From Dicyema japonicum (taxonomy: Eukaryota > Dicyemida > Rhombozoa > Dicyemidae), in the NCBI GenBank assembly GCA_011109175.1, contig RDEW01000016.1, positions 958,547 through 1,022,546 of the forward strand: DNA of 64,000 nucleotides, given 5' to 3'. Numbering within the stretch: position 1 is the first letter of the stretch; each line of letters begins with the position of its first letter. The notes under the pieces are model-generated. The model made no database searches. It was given only the letters and a program-made list of their open reading frames with translations, and had not been told where the DNA came from. The translations under genes were made by a program, and so were the position numbers. This document shows positions 11,949 through 22,959 of the stretch, piece after piece.

Positions 11949-12235
11949 TGGCATAGTGGTTAGGTGTCGGGCTAAAGTGGCTTAGGTCACGGGTTTGATT
12001 CTCGCTGCTGTTCACCTGGTGAAAGGTTCAACGCATCTACGATGCGGAAAGGGCTTGACAAGTGACGGCGTCATCAGTGGAGATTCACTGCGGAACTGGA
12101 TAGTCAAAAGGACATGCACACAAGAAAAAGAAAAAAAAGAAGTGAAGAGCATTCCTTGGTTCTCCCTTTACGATTAGCTATAATAACTGTTCTTTACTCA
12201 AATAAAGTGTGTGTTCTGCACGAGCGAAACCTTAG
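11949..12235 (+). mobile_element. tRNA-derived SINE, plus strand
   Basis: Starts GGGTGGCATAGTGGTTAGG, with a clear B box GGGTTTGATTCTCG about 50 nt later, then the body shared with the 9721 copy (CACCTGGTGAAAGG, GACGGCGTCATCAGTGG, CACAAGAAAAAG) and a 3' part ending around CTCAAATAAAGTGTG. The ATGGCTCTCGTGAAA tail block seen in other copies is missing. No target-site duplication was identified. Confidence 0.75.
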
Positions 12236-13269
12236 ACATCTTACGTGCTTATAGCAACGTGCTAGTGCTTAATTAATATTAAATTTTAAAACATGATTTC
12301 CAGATATTTGATGTGCTATTGGTAGAGAGAATTCGTTTTTTGAGGAGGATTCTCGATTTGAAGTACTAGTCCTCGTTTAAATGTAGTAAATATAGTCGGA
12401 AAGGACTTGGTTGGCAAAACTTCATATTATATTCATGGAGTCAGAGTGTTACCTATTTTTGTATGACCTCAGTGGCTGTTTGATAATCATAGAAGCAGCA
12501 GGCGATGTGGATACCATTAACATTTAGCTGAGGAATCGTTAGAGAGTAGCCATAACAAAGGTTTGGTTACACATCACCAGACGGGAGCAACAATAAGAAA
12601 ACGGAAATATTGCAAAACTATTTGAGGAAGAGAACTATCTAGAACAACGGATTCTGACATCATATTTGTATAATATGTTGGACACATTATTATTACCTTA
12701 GAATCACCTGATTAAAAGTAAATAAAGTTCATAACTAAGTGACCCTAGACCGACATGGGGGAGGTCCTATCCGAAGTGGGAGAAAATCCTGGATGACTTT
12801 ACAGATACTTTGAACACATTGTAGGAACACTCATTAAACTTATTATCTTGCTCCTCGAAAAAATATGAGAGTAACAATAAGGATTGCTCTTGGAATGAGG
12901 TTCGAGGAAGTTCTGAATGATCAAGAAACCCTCTTAAAACCAAGGCAAAACATTATCAAAATCTGAGTTAAGGTTTAAAAACACATATTCTCAACTTGGG
13001 GTGCTTCAAGACATTCTTTCAATTCAATGTCCATTACCAAGAGAGTGTGGGCATTCATATTGATGACAGCCATTCCAGGCACAGTTGTTTACTTAATGTT
13101 ATCAATGGCTTTTCTACTCGTCCCCACCACAAAGAAATCCATCTCCAAGGTTTAAAACTGTCGCGAGCCACAGACTTACCTTGATAGCTAAAATCAATGT
13201 AAATCATTGTCAAAAAAAAATATTCAATTATTTCAAAGCAAACATTAACTAATTATTGATAATTATCTT
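12236..13269. other. Mostly unassigned; LINE family D 3' remnant on minus strand at about 12733-12790
   Basis: Most of this interval has no recognisable gene. At about 12733-12790 the minus frame VIQDFLPLRIGPPPCRSRVT resembles the family D end at 28535 (AVQDSRPRRTRPHLCRSGIT). A plus-strand open frame at 12996-13184 has no recognisable family. The same content is present in unit 2 at about 35556-36584. Confidence 0.45.
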
Positions 13270-13617
13270 TCAAAGCGTTTAGAATGCACCTTCTTCACAA
13301 TTCCCTCACTATCTTTAACATTGACAAAATTGTTAGACAATTTTGCAACAATATTGACAGCATCTCCGTAGGGATGTTCAAACCTTTGCAGACGTAGTGA
13401 AGGATTAGTTCCATAGTCCTTCTGAATTTTTCTGAATACGAACCTTTTAAGTAATTATAAATTATCTCCAATGTTAAATTCATATTTCGATCGATGCACT
13501 CCCATCTTTTTATTCATCCTTTTATAATAAGGAGAATTCAATTCTACCCGAGGAAAATCAAATCCGATGTTCAGCCAGAAGGCCAATGTAATGTAATTAT
13601 AGGTTCGCCATATTGTA
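13270..13617 (-). pseudogene. Possible LTR-retrotransposon integrase C-terminus remnant
   Basis: The minus frame reads HRSKYEFNIGD, a stop, LLKRFVFRKIQK, then VAKLSNNFVNVKDSEG and KKVHSKRFER. The pattern of a basic segment, FxIGD, then a short beta-barrel-like segment ending in VHxxRxE resembles the C-terminal domain of Ty3-like integrases. The match is by eye and weak, with one in-frame stop. Unit 2 has the same remnant at about 36585-36935. Confidence 0.3.
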
Positions 13618-13685
13618 AAATTATTTTAATTTTTTATTTATTTAACCCAAGAACACCAATAGTTAATTTAATTGTATTAAACTAA

Positions 13686-14069
13686 TTAGGTGATCCCGGT
13701 CGCCTCCATCAGGTCTCTCATCTTTTTTTGGTGGACCTTCCGAGATCCAACACAGCTTCTCTGAGGACGGGAGGGTTTTGAAAGAAAAGCAAGAGGGGTG
13801 ATGTAAAGTCTTCTAGTAAGACCCAATCCATTAGAGCATTGTAGGAAGTTGGATTTTCGGCACAGAGCGGCGAATCCCTTCCCATTTTGTCCGATAAGGT
13901 CTTCCAGAGAGGTGGGTGTGAGACTGACTGTTCTCACGAGCTTGCCGATAGTTGTAGCTGATAGGGACTGAATATCACTGATTTTCTGTTTGTTCGTCCA
14001 GGATAGGTTGATAGACGCACAGGCGTAGCTGATAGATTGCTCAATGAATTGTTTATGTAATAGTTTCAA
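13686..14069 (-). pseudogene. LINE family D C-terminal fragment
   Basis: The minus frame contains HKQFIEQSISYACASINLSW, TTIGKLVRT and SCVGSRKVHQKKMRDLMEAT, then GIT and a stop. It aligns with the family D copy at 18038-18379 (YKQYIEPCFSYACASWGPSL ... ACVGTREEHRERMRILAERI). It is a 3'-end fragment with internal loss. The unit 2 copy is 36997-37380. Confidence 0.7.
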
Positions 14070-14249
14070 TGCTGGGAAAGGGGTTCTGATGCCACCAAAA
14101 ATAGAAAAAAAGATTTTAATAAATAAGTAATAATTTAATAATTATTATTTATATTATCGTAGAATTAATCTTTATATCGGAATATAATAATATAGAAAAA
14201 ATATAGTATTGATTAAATTTTAATTAAAATAACAGTTATGACAGCAGAT

Positions 14250-15120
14250 GACAGCTGTATAGGTAACGTCTGTGGCTCGGTGACTGATGTGGCTCGCGAC
14301 AATCGTAGATATAAAGAACCCGCTATTATACATCTCAACTTACTAAAAGAGCTCCAGGAGAAATCTTACTGATAAAGCAATTCATAGAACAAATACTGAG
14401 GAAGCAATTTCATGGAACTCTTTTCGAATATCGATGTCAGGGAATTATTTCAGTGGTTATCACATGGGAACAATTCTCCAAGATCAGAAGGATTGTAGTG
14501 TCTTATACAAGACCGTAATCTGTTCTTCAACAATGCTGGAAAAAAGTGCAATCATTGCAACTCTCCAGGAAAGTATTGATCATTTGGCAACAAGGTGTGG
14601 TCGTATGTTTATCAGCGATTACCTGAGAAGACATAATGAGGTGGTTAAATACAAACATCTGCACCTGTGTCTTCAATATGGAATTAATAAGATTAAGAAA
14701 CTCAAGACACATTCCGTGCAGTCTATTTTTGTTAACGAGTCTGTAGAGATTAAAGAGGTACAACAATAGCCACGGACAATGAGTGATACAAAATAAAAAC
14801 CGGACATATTTGTTGTCGATAGAATTATATATATAAAAACTCTAATGGGGAATCACATCCCAAAAATCGCTAAAGTATGTCGAGAAGGCACACAAGTATG
14901 ATCTCTTAGCAAGCGAACTCGGTTAATACACAAAAAAGTATAGAGTGCCAGTTGACTTGGGACTGTCAGCAAATATTACAAGCACCATTTAGAAGCCTTG
15001 AAGCTGGAATGTCCTTAAAAGCCTATGTACAGACTGTCACGATTAAGAAGACAACAGAGAGTATTCTTAATGGTTAAAAAGATTAATTGTGGACGATGAT
15101 GAGTAGGTAGGTAAGAGTTA
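14250..15120 (+). pseudogene. LINE family C C-terminal nuclease-like domain
   Basis: Plus frames give DHLATRCGRMFISDYLRRHN, then VVKYKHLHLCLQYGI, then HSVQSIFVNESVEIK, followed in a shifted frame by KPDIFVVDR. The KPD...D pattern after a VEI segment resembles a PD-(D/E)XK nuclease core at the C-terminus of this LINE type. The same block in family C on the minus strand at 31.1-31.35 kb (DHLATKCDRLLNSDYLQRHN) shows it belongs with the FMDD-type RT. Stops and frameshifts make it a dead fragment. Confidence 0.6.
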
Positions 15121-16083
15121 CCCCAAAAATATAATATGGGTTGGACACACTAGAAGGTTTTATTTCGACTGACTCTAATGTGGAGATATGGAATAAGAGG
15201 GAGTTAATGGCACACATTTCTTCGAAAGAAGGAGAGGATTATTTGGCGTTTTTTAAGGTCATGTCTAACATAACTACAGGAAAAAAATAAAAAAAAAGTA
15301 AATAAAAATTTTTGCAAAATACAAGATACTTAAAAAACGCTTTCAAGTTTAAAATTTCGGTGTTTAAATAAATGATGTAGAAGGATATTTATTAGATAGC
15401 TGTAATCGTGAAGAGGAATATGCCGTTTGCCAAATAATCGACGAGTTAGTTCCGGGGTACAATCAGCGACACGATGTTAAAGTACTTTACTCGAGTTATA
15501 AAATTTACGATAAAAGTATTCAAATATGTCGAGACAACCGGAGCGATAAGCAACAAGTACCTGATCGTCCTTAACAAACTCGGTAGTATTGCCTCGTTTA
15601 GAAGCCACTATGACAACTAAATGTGATGTTCATTCAGTTGGTCTCCATAGAACTCCTGGGGGAGACACTGCATCAATAAAGTGGCAATAATAAATTAATC
15701 AGTTTATGAAATGACCTACTTTTTCAATAAAAAAATTAATTCACATATTTCTGTCGATTTTGTCAAAATAACTCACTAACTCGTAGGAAACTATTAAGTG
15801 ATACGTCTGTCCCATAGATCTGTCAACTTTGGCGTGTAGACAGACAGTGTACAAGTTCGGGACATTCAAAAAAGTGATTTGCAGTCAACTCATAACAAAA
15901 AACACCATTCTCATCATTCAGATACGTGCGTATGTTAATGAGAGGATACGTCATTTATTTATTTGAGAGGATACGTCATAAGGTGAGAAGGACATTAATT
16001 GAACAAGACTACACAAAAGTTAAACTAAATAAAAAATAAAAGTACAATGTGTGTTAATTATTTTTAAATGGATTAAATTTAAA
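15121..16083 (+). other. AT-rich interval with one unassigned open frame at 15372-15573
   Basis: From about 15372 a plus frame without an upstream ATG reads NDVEGYLLDSC, EEEYAVCQIIDELVPGYN and KVLYSSYKIYDKSIQICRD before a stop. Composition is protein-like but I recognise no family. It is conserved in unit 2 at about 39223-39425. The rest, including the sequence just 3' of HPRT, has nothing I can assign. Confidence 0.3.
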
Positions 16084-16838
16084 TTAGTTATTTCGATAAT
16101 GATTTATTGCTGTTTTAATGACGCAAATGTCCCTAAGATCTCTGAAATGTTCATTATAGTCTATTCCAAATCCCACGATAAATCTGTCTGGTACACTAAA
16201 CCCCACATCAGCTAATAAATTTAAAATGCAAACATTCTGGTGTCCCATTCTGTCCTGTAATTCGTTTTTGGCAGAGAATTGCTAACCTGACTGAATTTGG
16301 TTTAAAATCTGAGATGACTTTAATCAGTTTAGAGAGGGTTAACCCAGTATCGAGTATATCATCGACAATCAAGACGTTCTAACAATTAACAGGAGTCAGT
16401 TACATTCTGATATACACATTCAAGGCAATCTTCAAGGGCAATAGTCACGTTTCCTGTAGATTTGTCGTTCTATCAATATAATAACGTTTCTACCGCGTAA
16501 CTGCTAGCTTTGATGAATTCTGGTCTGATTTTCACATAATCTGAGTTTGAACAGTCAGAATTCAGCCTTTCAATAGCATCCATAAGAGCATGGAAAAACT
16601 TAAAGCCCCTTTGAGGAGGCACACCATGACTAGTTCCTGCCCTCTTGAATCATTCCAAATTTCCTGTGCCATTGCATCAATTCTTAATAATTGAAAAAGC
16701 TACCGATTTATAATCACATCGCGGCTAATCATAACACTTTCAATATGATCCGTTAATATTGGGTGAACTCCATTCTTATCTGTGTGAATACATGAGTCGG
16801 AGATCTTCAATGATTCATAATCAAACCGTAATTGTCAT
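16084..16838 (-). CDS. HPRT1: Hypoxanthine phosphoribosyltransferase-like gene, six exons, one apparent 1-nt deletion
   Basis: Purine salvage enzyme: hypoxanthine or guanine plus PRPP gives IMP or GMP, in the cytosol. Minus-strand exons: a four-codon start MTIT; then ISDSC to [57 protein letters not shown] (the PRPP-binding loop); and [20 protein letters not shown] followed by [12 protein letters not shown]. Introns: 16805-16826 (22 nt), 16683-16703 (21), 16470-16493 (24), 16379-16403 (25), 16212-16233 (22). Each junction restores the human-like alignment. Exon 3 (16494-16682) is one nucleotide short, at the run AAGTTTTTCC on the minus strand (about 16600). One extra T would give the expected [13 protein letters not shown]. 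The gene is either a pseudogene or carries a consensus error. Unit 2 shares the lesion. Confidence 0.9.
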
Positions 16839-17142
16839 TTTATTAATATTTTAGGTCAGTATTTATTAAGAATATTTTTTTAAATTAAATCACAATTTTT
16901 TTTAATTTAAATAATAAAATAATGATGCCTTAGTATTTTATTCAAAAACTCGAAAGATTAAAAATAAAAATAATAAAAATCAATTTTTGTTATAAGTAAG
17001 GCGACTATGCCACGTGGCGCCAACGTTTGTGTAGTGGATACTTGAATTGAAGATTTTTTGTTTGTTTCTTGTGTTCCTCCTTTTCTCTTTTGGCTACAGG
17101 GAGCTTGAATTGTTATCGTACGTCATATGATTCACTATTTCT
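16839..17142. other. AT-rich sequence between HPRT and the next open frames
   Basis: Immediately upstream of the HPRT start. It is very AT-rich with homopolymer runs. No promoter motif can be claimed from sequence alone. Confidence 0.4.
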
Positions 17143-17622
17143 TTGGCGCTAGATATAATCATAAATTATATCCAAAAAGGACCATTAGTCAACAACCGTC
17201 CAGAGGAGTCCCCACTGAACGACAACTCCTTTATGTCCGAGCAAGCGTGGACTGCTAAGGGAGGCTGGGATCACCCTAATTTTTTCATTCTGGCAATGAC
17301 GGTGGTTTCTGGTCCAATAGATTTAATTTAAATTTAATTAAAAAATTTTTTTGAACCACAGTTTTAGAAGTTTTTAACAATTTTGAAGAACATACGAATT
17401 TTTGACTTTATGGGCAAAATCGGCCTAATTATCACTTTAGTGTTCGTTTTTGCCTCTCACGATAGCAACAGGGATCAACTAGAGAACTTACTGAGTTTTA
17501 CGGACCTCATGGATTCTGAGAGTTGCCAGACATCCAAGACTCTTGAAGTTAAAAAAAACTTTTTGCTTATTCCTCAGTCGTCCTACAGCAATCCAAAGGA
17601 ACCTGAACCTGTTAATGACTAA
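17143..17622 (+). other. Two unassigned plus-strand open frames
   Basis: Frame one (17143-17331) includes SEQAWTAKGGWDHPNFF followed by a hydrophobic end. Frame two (17383-17622) has a hydrophobic N-terminal segment (KIGLIITLVFVFASHDS) that could be a signal peptide, then a polar tail ending EPEPVND. I recognise neither. Both are preserved nearly unchanged in unit 2 (40999-41187, 41239-41478). They may be exons of one gene or unrelated frames. Confidence 0.3.
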
Positions 17623-18037
17623 AATTATAATTTTTTAAATTTTCAACTAGAACCACATGACTATAAAGGAGATCAACAGCTAACTTCACAATCGTACATT
17701 TTAAAAGTATACATACAAGATAACTATTTATTGCCCCACGATGACTGGGTTATAGGAGAAAAGTCATCAAAGTGATCCAAGACCGACAATGGAGAGCCCA
17801 ACGCCGGCGAGAAAGATATGCCAAGGACTGTAGGAGTATTGTCTAGTTAAAGGTTGATAAAATTGTTAATATATTTTTAAATAATTTCAGTCATAAAGAG
17901 CCATAAAATATCTAACTATCTTGTATTCCTTAACCATAATGTAAAAACCGCATTTTAATGGAAAATTTATGAGTCAATAAATTTGCCATTAAAACATAAT
18001 TTAATACTATAATTAATGACATTTACAGAGTTGACCA

Positions 18038-18430
18038 GTGAACTCCTTAACTTTCTCGGTCTTGATGAACATTTACAAACAATACATAGAACCATGCTTC
18101 TCGTACGCGTGTGCTTCGTGGGGACCTTCATTATCATGGACGAACACTAAGAAAATCGAGGATGTTCAAAAGAAGGCTTTCAGAATGACGGAGCGGTGGT
18201 CTTGTGGGAGACACAGAACCGGACCGACTACTCTGGAGGCCCTCATTAAACAAAACTCCGGCATGTTGGAAGGTGGCCCTACAAATACAGTCAGTCGCCC
18301 AGTACGAGCTTGTGTGGGTACGAGGGAGGAACACCGGGAAAGAATGAGGATTTTGGCGGAGCGCATCGGAATCACGTGATAGTTAGTTTTGGTTTTACCG
18401 TGGTCTTGGGTGTTAAATAAAATAAAAAAC
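18038..18430 (+). pseudogene. LINE family D (Jockey-like) 3' end
   Basis: The plus frame carries YKQYIEPCFSYACASWGPSL, QKKAFRMTERWSCGRHRTG, TLEALIKQNSG and CVGTREEHRERMRILAERIG and ends at GIT plus a stop. This is the C-terminal end of a Jockey-like RT protein, after the thumb. The 3' UTR (GTTAGTTTTGGTTTTACCG ... AAATAAAATAAAA) recurs in shorter form at about 60391-60430. It is 5'-truncated: no RT core is present. The unit 2 copy is 41918-42290. Confidence 0.75.
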
Positions 18431-18549
18431 TCTATAATTAATAAATTGTTACACCAGAGGTTTTCTCTGAGAGATTGAAAGCACAATCTCGTCAAGGTTG
18501 GGAGATTCTCAAAAGCGGCGTTGATTCCGAGAAGGTTTCGGAATTGCCA

Positions 18550-19165
18550 TCATTCAAATGGTTCTCGGTTTATATCCGCTGATGTCTTTTCCTGCTGAGC
18601 CAGAGATTTATCAAAGATGAGTTTCCAAAGGGGACTTTGGATAGTTATGTAATCGTGAGATCTTCTTGATATTCCGTTTTTGATCAGTTGTTTCGACTTT
18701 GTAACAAACTGTCTTGTCGAGAAATAGTTTCTGTTTTTATTCGATAATATTTGGAAGACCAGCACAAACAATCACGACTAATTAATTTAAGGAAGAAACC
18801 CAAGGGAGGATGTTTGCTTGTGTCAACCAAATCCATCCTTCAACAGTCCATTACAGGCTTTCGCATCCAAAAAGAGTTAGAGGTCCATCCTCTTCCATTT
18901 TCATAAGAAGCTCAACTGACAGTGACATCACTTCATTCTTCGGGAGAAGATTTTTCATAATGATAATCTTCACCAGTGAAGTTGGTCGGGGAGAAAGTGA
19001 AAGGATCTTCCAACAACTGTGTCGTGTCAGAAGTACTCGTCGACTCGTGGATGTGATCCTGTCGACGAGAATTGACCATTTACTGAAAAGTTCACATTTC
19101 GAATTCGAAACCACGACAGTCATATCCGATGTCATTGGATGTATGGATTCTGAAAATATCAGCAT
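18550..19165 (-). other. Unassigned minus-strand coding-like region
   Basis: Minus frames include a long open stretch (19165-18851) with KNLLPKNEVMSLSVELL and, in a neighbouring frame, DHIHESTSTSDTTQLLED. A GT...AG pair of 25 nt lies within it. The piece around NEVMSLS and a following DL-LFLDAKAC in another frame resembles the locus at about 60.7-61 kb (MNEVMSATV ... DLLLHLFLSEACKR). It is probably one decayed member of a small gene or element family that I do not recognise. The unit 2 copy is 42406-43098. Confidence 0.3.
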
Positions 19166-19665
19166 TGTCGGGGAGGGCTTTTCTTCAGACTGTTCTTGCC
19201 TCTTATATAATCATGTTGAACCGTTAACCATGATCAATAGAAATGTAACGACGTACTTCTAAGAGCATAACAAACTTAACGACAGATTGACTAAAGATTC
19301 CAACTTGCAAGGTCATAGCTACATAATTGGGAGATTTCTTTGTGACTGAATCGTGTTTAAGATATTCAACAAAGTCAGGTCGTATCCTTTAAAAAATTCC
19401 TTAATTCTTGACTCAGTAAATAATTATTAGGACGATTGTCATTAGACTCAAGTTCACCTCAATGTCTTTGCAACGAATAAGCGTCTATCGATCATGATCC
19501 ATGAGAATCGATAATATCCTATTAGAAATAATATAAATAAAAAAAATATTTGTTTAATTTAATAAATTAAGAAAATATTTTAATAATATCCATGATCGTT
19601 TTTAAACGTAATCATTTTTGTTTTCTTGTGGTGAGGACCAAATTAACTTTATAAAAATAAAATAA

Positions 19666-20385
19666 ATGAAATTAATAGCAATATCTATCTTATTCAAACA
19701 CACAGAAAACGCAAAAACAGACTGCTTGTCACAGGCAAGCGATCTTGACTCCTTTGGTTACTTTATCCGCTCTTCGTAATCTATATAGTAATTTCTAGAG
19801 TTCGTCAGTTCATAAACTTTGCCTCTAAGCAAATCACGATGAGAACTCCCTTCAATACCCACCAGACCATCAAAGAAGAGGGTATTTTTTAAAGCTCATG
19901 TTGGTAGAGTACAACTGTCACGTGTTTGTTCGACCCGACGGACTCTGTGCTGTTGCCGTAACCGATTTAGAGTACCCAGAAAAGATTGCCCACTTTCTGC
20001 TGAACAAAGTGAGACATAATTTCCATTTTAGGTTATGGATGAATTCTCGGCTACTTTTAGGGGCGTTTCATGGAATTCTCCTGCGGATTGGTCCATCGAA
20101 TATCCTACCTGATGGAGTACTTACATAAATATCAGGATCCAAAAGAGGCTGATCCGTTGGTGAAGACCCAACAAGACCTGGATGACATAAAAATCATCAT
20201 AGTTTGGCCGTTTTGTGAAAGTAGAAAAATACCATACAATCGATGCTTGAAAGAGGGGAAAAGTTGGACGATTTGGTGACGAAATCAGAACAACTTAATT
20301 CACAAGCGAGATTCTTTTATACGACGGTCTGTGTTTATGTTTATTGTAGGCGAAAAAGGCTAATCGGTGCTGTAATTTATTCTGA
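19666..20385 (+). CDS. YKT6: YKT6-type R-SNARE (longin domain, CaaX end), six exons, one apparent 1-nt deletion
   Basis: YKT6 is a lipid-anchored R-SNARE for ER-Golgi, endosomal and autophagosomal fusion. The start MKLIAISILFK matches the longin fold. DSFGYFIRSS joins VRQFINFASK across intron 1. Then come CHVFVRPDGLCAVAVTDLEY, YQDPKEADPLVKTQQDLDDI, the SNARE core with MLERGEKLDDLVTKSEQL, and the end AKKANRCCNLF plus a stop: a palmitoylatable Cys followed by a CaaX box. Introns: 19776-19798 (23 nt), 19882-19907 (26), 20009-20031 (23), 20202-20224 (23), 20327-20349 (23). Exon 4 (20032-20201) is 170 nt where 171 is needed. The lesion is at CCTACCTGATGG (about 20104-20115), where a missing C creates a TGA. 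Unit 2 has the same lesion, so both copies are either pseudogenes or share an error. Confidence 0.93.
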
Positions 20386-21429
20386 TCCATTCTGCTTGAT
20401 TACTTTATGATTTTTGAATTAATTATTATTTATTTTATTATTTTTAATTTGTTATTTATAATTGTTAATTTAATTTGTATTTTTTAAAATTTGTATATTT
20501 CATTGTGGTGTTATTTATTACATTTTTTTCAATAATAATAATATTAAAAATTACACTTTTAAATAATCTTTTAATAATCTTTTTAAATAAATTACACTTT
20601 TTTAATAATCCCAGAAGTACCTGATGGAAATTTTAACTAATTCCCACATAGAAACCTCCCTCTGTAGTAGGAAAGAAAGGGATTCTTTTTATAACTATCA
20701 CATATTTGTTATATATCGCATGCCACAACGGTTACAGTGGTAATAAGGTCGGTCAGGGCGACTGTATTAACTATTTTTATTTTGTATTATTAATAAAGAT
20801 AATAAAGGTCACTGACCCTGTTAAACAGAATCGGATCTCGGAGAGGAAAACTGATAGAATAGAAAGGAGCTGGCTGATTGAGCGTAATTCCTTGCAAATC
20901 GTGAGGGGAAATGCGTTATAGATTATGAGAGCAGTCAGTAATTGCTAACTGTTAATTTTTGTCTTTAATTGGTTTAATAAATTTAAAAAAAAGAAGTTAA
21001 GTACTATAACGTTTATTTTAGTGTAACCGTAATGGCATGTGACATAGACCTATTGGGAACCACTCAACTGGATTGGATATATCGAAGAGTTGATAGTGTT
21101 TGACATACAAGTAGGCTTACTACTTTATTATTCTAGAAATCCGGGACATTTATTAATTTTGATAATCAAAATACGGGACTTTCCGAAACAAAAAAAATTT
21201 TCATTTTTGAACTGAATATACTTTATCTAGAAATTTTTGATTTTTTTCAAAAAATTAATGCACAGCATGTCAATGTTCAATTTGCAACTCAAAACTGTTT
21301 TGAGGGTTCTTCTTTCATTCAGCCTCTTTCTTTTGACCAATTGGAATTCATAGTTGAAAATATTCTTCTACAATATTCTTATCACAATTTCACATTACTA
21401 AATAATAAATATGATAATCTATGCTAATT
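20386..21429 (+). other. AT-rich interval with a LINE family B end at about 20811-20925
   Basis: Most of this interval is AT-rich and unassigned. At 20811-20925 the plus frame PVKQNRISERKTDRIERSWL continues to IERNSLQIVRGNAL and a stop, matching the last 35 or so residues of the family B nuclease protein. The unit 2 copy is at about 44672-44785. Confidence 0.5.
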
Positions 21430-21545
21430 AATCCAAGACTTTGAAGGTGTTAACTTCCTTTTCGATTTACTTGAGTATGAGTCCCTGAGACAATCCGGAT
21501 CCCAAGTGATTAATCACTGACGACGGTGACGTCACTCGTCAATCC
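21430..21545 (-). mobile_element. SINE body remnant
   Basis: GATTAATCACTGACGACGG followed by TGACGTCACTCGTCAA is the body of the tRNA-derived SINE in the orientation of the 9721 copy (compare CCACTGATGACGGCGTCACT). The tRNA head is missing. The same block occurs at 45290-45405 and 57120-57245. Confidence 0.5.
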
Positions 21546-22289
21546 CGTTAAACCATATTATTTTGTATTTTAACAGATTTTGATTAGTTTTTTATATTTG
21601 CTGCACCAAAGATAGTGTTTACTACTAAACAGAGTGCCCAGGATTTCCCCACTGTATCAAAACTGCTTTTAATTGACATACCAGTAGATGACGACAGACT
21701 CACTGTCATTATAACCTCATCGTCACACCCAGAAACCATTTAGCATTAACCAAAGCCTCCAAGGTTCAACTGAGCCCTACAAATAGTATGAAGAAATGCG
21801 TTTTTTTAATTTTGAGAGCAGTAGACATTTTTTCCTAGTTGTAACCCCGAAAACTTGTCTCATGGTCCAAGACAACTTTACCTTCCGTGTTAAATGAAGG
21901 GTGTTGCCAGAATACTAAAAACAGTCCGCAATCTTGATGACTTAAGAAAACCTGCAAAAAAAGGAACCTTGGATGAGACTAGTACAAGGGTAGTTGGGGC
22001 AGCACAAAGAAACCTTAATTGACTTCTTGCTATTATGTGTCCTTTGCGGTATCGATCATAATGATAACTTTATATTATCAATCTGATTTTTAGTCTAAAA
22101 GCGAATTTCTTGGAGGGAAAATCTTCCCCCAAACATACTACGGGAGAGACCGGCACTTGTCGCATCTCATTTAATAGTTCCCTCTAGTTAGTGAGTTATT
22201 CATCCGTAATTTAAAGTAGCGAGATTAGAACCCGTGAAAATCAGGATTTTGTCAAGCACTCCACTATAATTGAAAGTCATTAACAACTG

Positions 22290-22640
22290 TTGTCCAAAAA
22301 TAAAAGGATATTTTAAATCTTATTATTTTTCGGTAAATTCCTCAACTAAAAACAAGCTGAGAAACCTATTTCATCAACGGGATGAAAATAAACAGATTCA
22401 AAAATTGTATTTCATTAAAGATTTATTAGAATAAATATTGTCGTTTTTGATTGACAAGTGTCGTTATTGATAGGAAAACCCTATAAATGGAGTCTAAATT
22501 TTCTGTTAATAGAGTTCTTTCTGGAAAAACGACATATTCCTCTTTAAGATTACAGCTATCTAAAAATGTTTTTCTACATCAGTGTTTCTCAATTTTTTTC
22601 CGGGGAAATCTTTTTTTAACAATAAAATGTTATTTATTAA
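22290..22640. repeat. Dispersed non-coding repeat, four copies in the window
   Basis: A stretch containing TTGTATTTCATTAAAGATT, ATTTTCTGTTAATAGAG and ACGACATATTCCTCTTT recurs with divergence at 45590-45965, 54760-54960 and 56790-57010. It has no coding content and no recognised ends. It is probably an old non-autonomous element or the 3' region of a LINE. Confidence 0.45.
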
Positions 22641-22959
22641 CTATGGGAAAGAACGGCTGCTGACATTACGGAGTAAGCGTTTCCGCATACAACTGCAATC
22701 CCAATTCGTTGCCTCAGCAAGACCGCTTCCCACTAAATCTAGAAAATATTTTCAGGAGACTTTTTATTTTTATATTCAAATTAATTTAATATTGTTATAT
22801 GAAATATAAATTCTTGGTTTTAAATAAAAAATGATTTTAAAACATGAATTCTAATTTTGTAGGGATGTCTGGTTTCTGTAACTGAAAGCCATGCGCTTAT
22901 CGCCCTTTCCTCGAAGAAGATTTCCGAAGTAAAATTTCAACAATGGAATTGTCAGGCGA

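Noticed and set aside
14300-14340. Possible CRISPR-like or tRNA features among AT-rich repeats
   Set aside because: No regular direct repeats with unique spacers, and no complete cloverleaf outside the SINE heads. The organism is clearly an animal.
16212-16260. A second frameshift in HPRT between AILCQKR and LLADVGF
   Set aside because: A 22-nt GT...AG intron at 16212-16233 explains it fully and gives the expected GTPESDVGF alignment.
18810-19262. The 150-codon plus-strand open frame here as a gene
   Set aside because: It is broken by indels in unit 2, resembles nothing, and lies opposite a minus-strand region with a better claim. Treated as a chance antisense frame.
19666-20385. YKT6 as a processed (retro-) pseudogene made by the abundant LINEs
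   Set aside because: All five introns are present in both units and two in the third copy, so copying was at DNA level.
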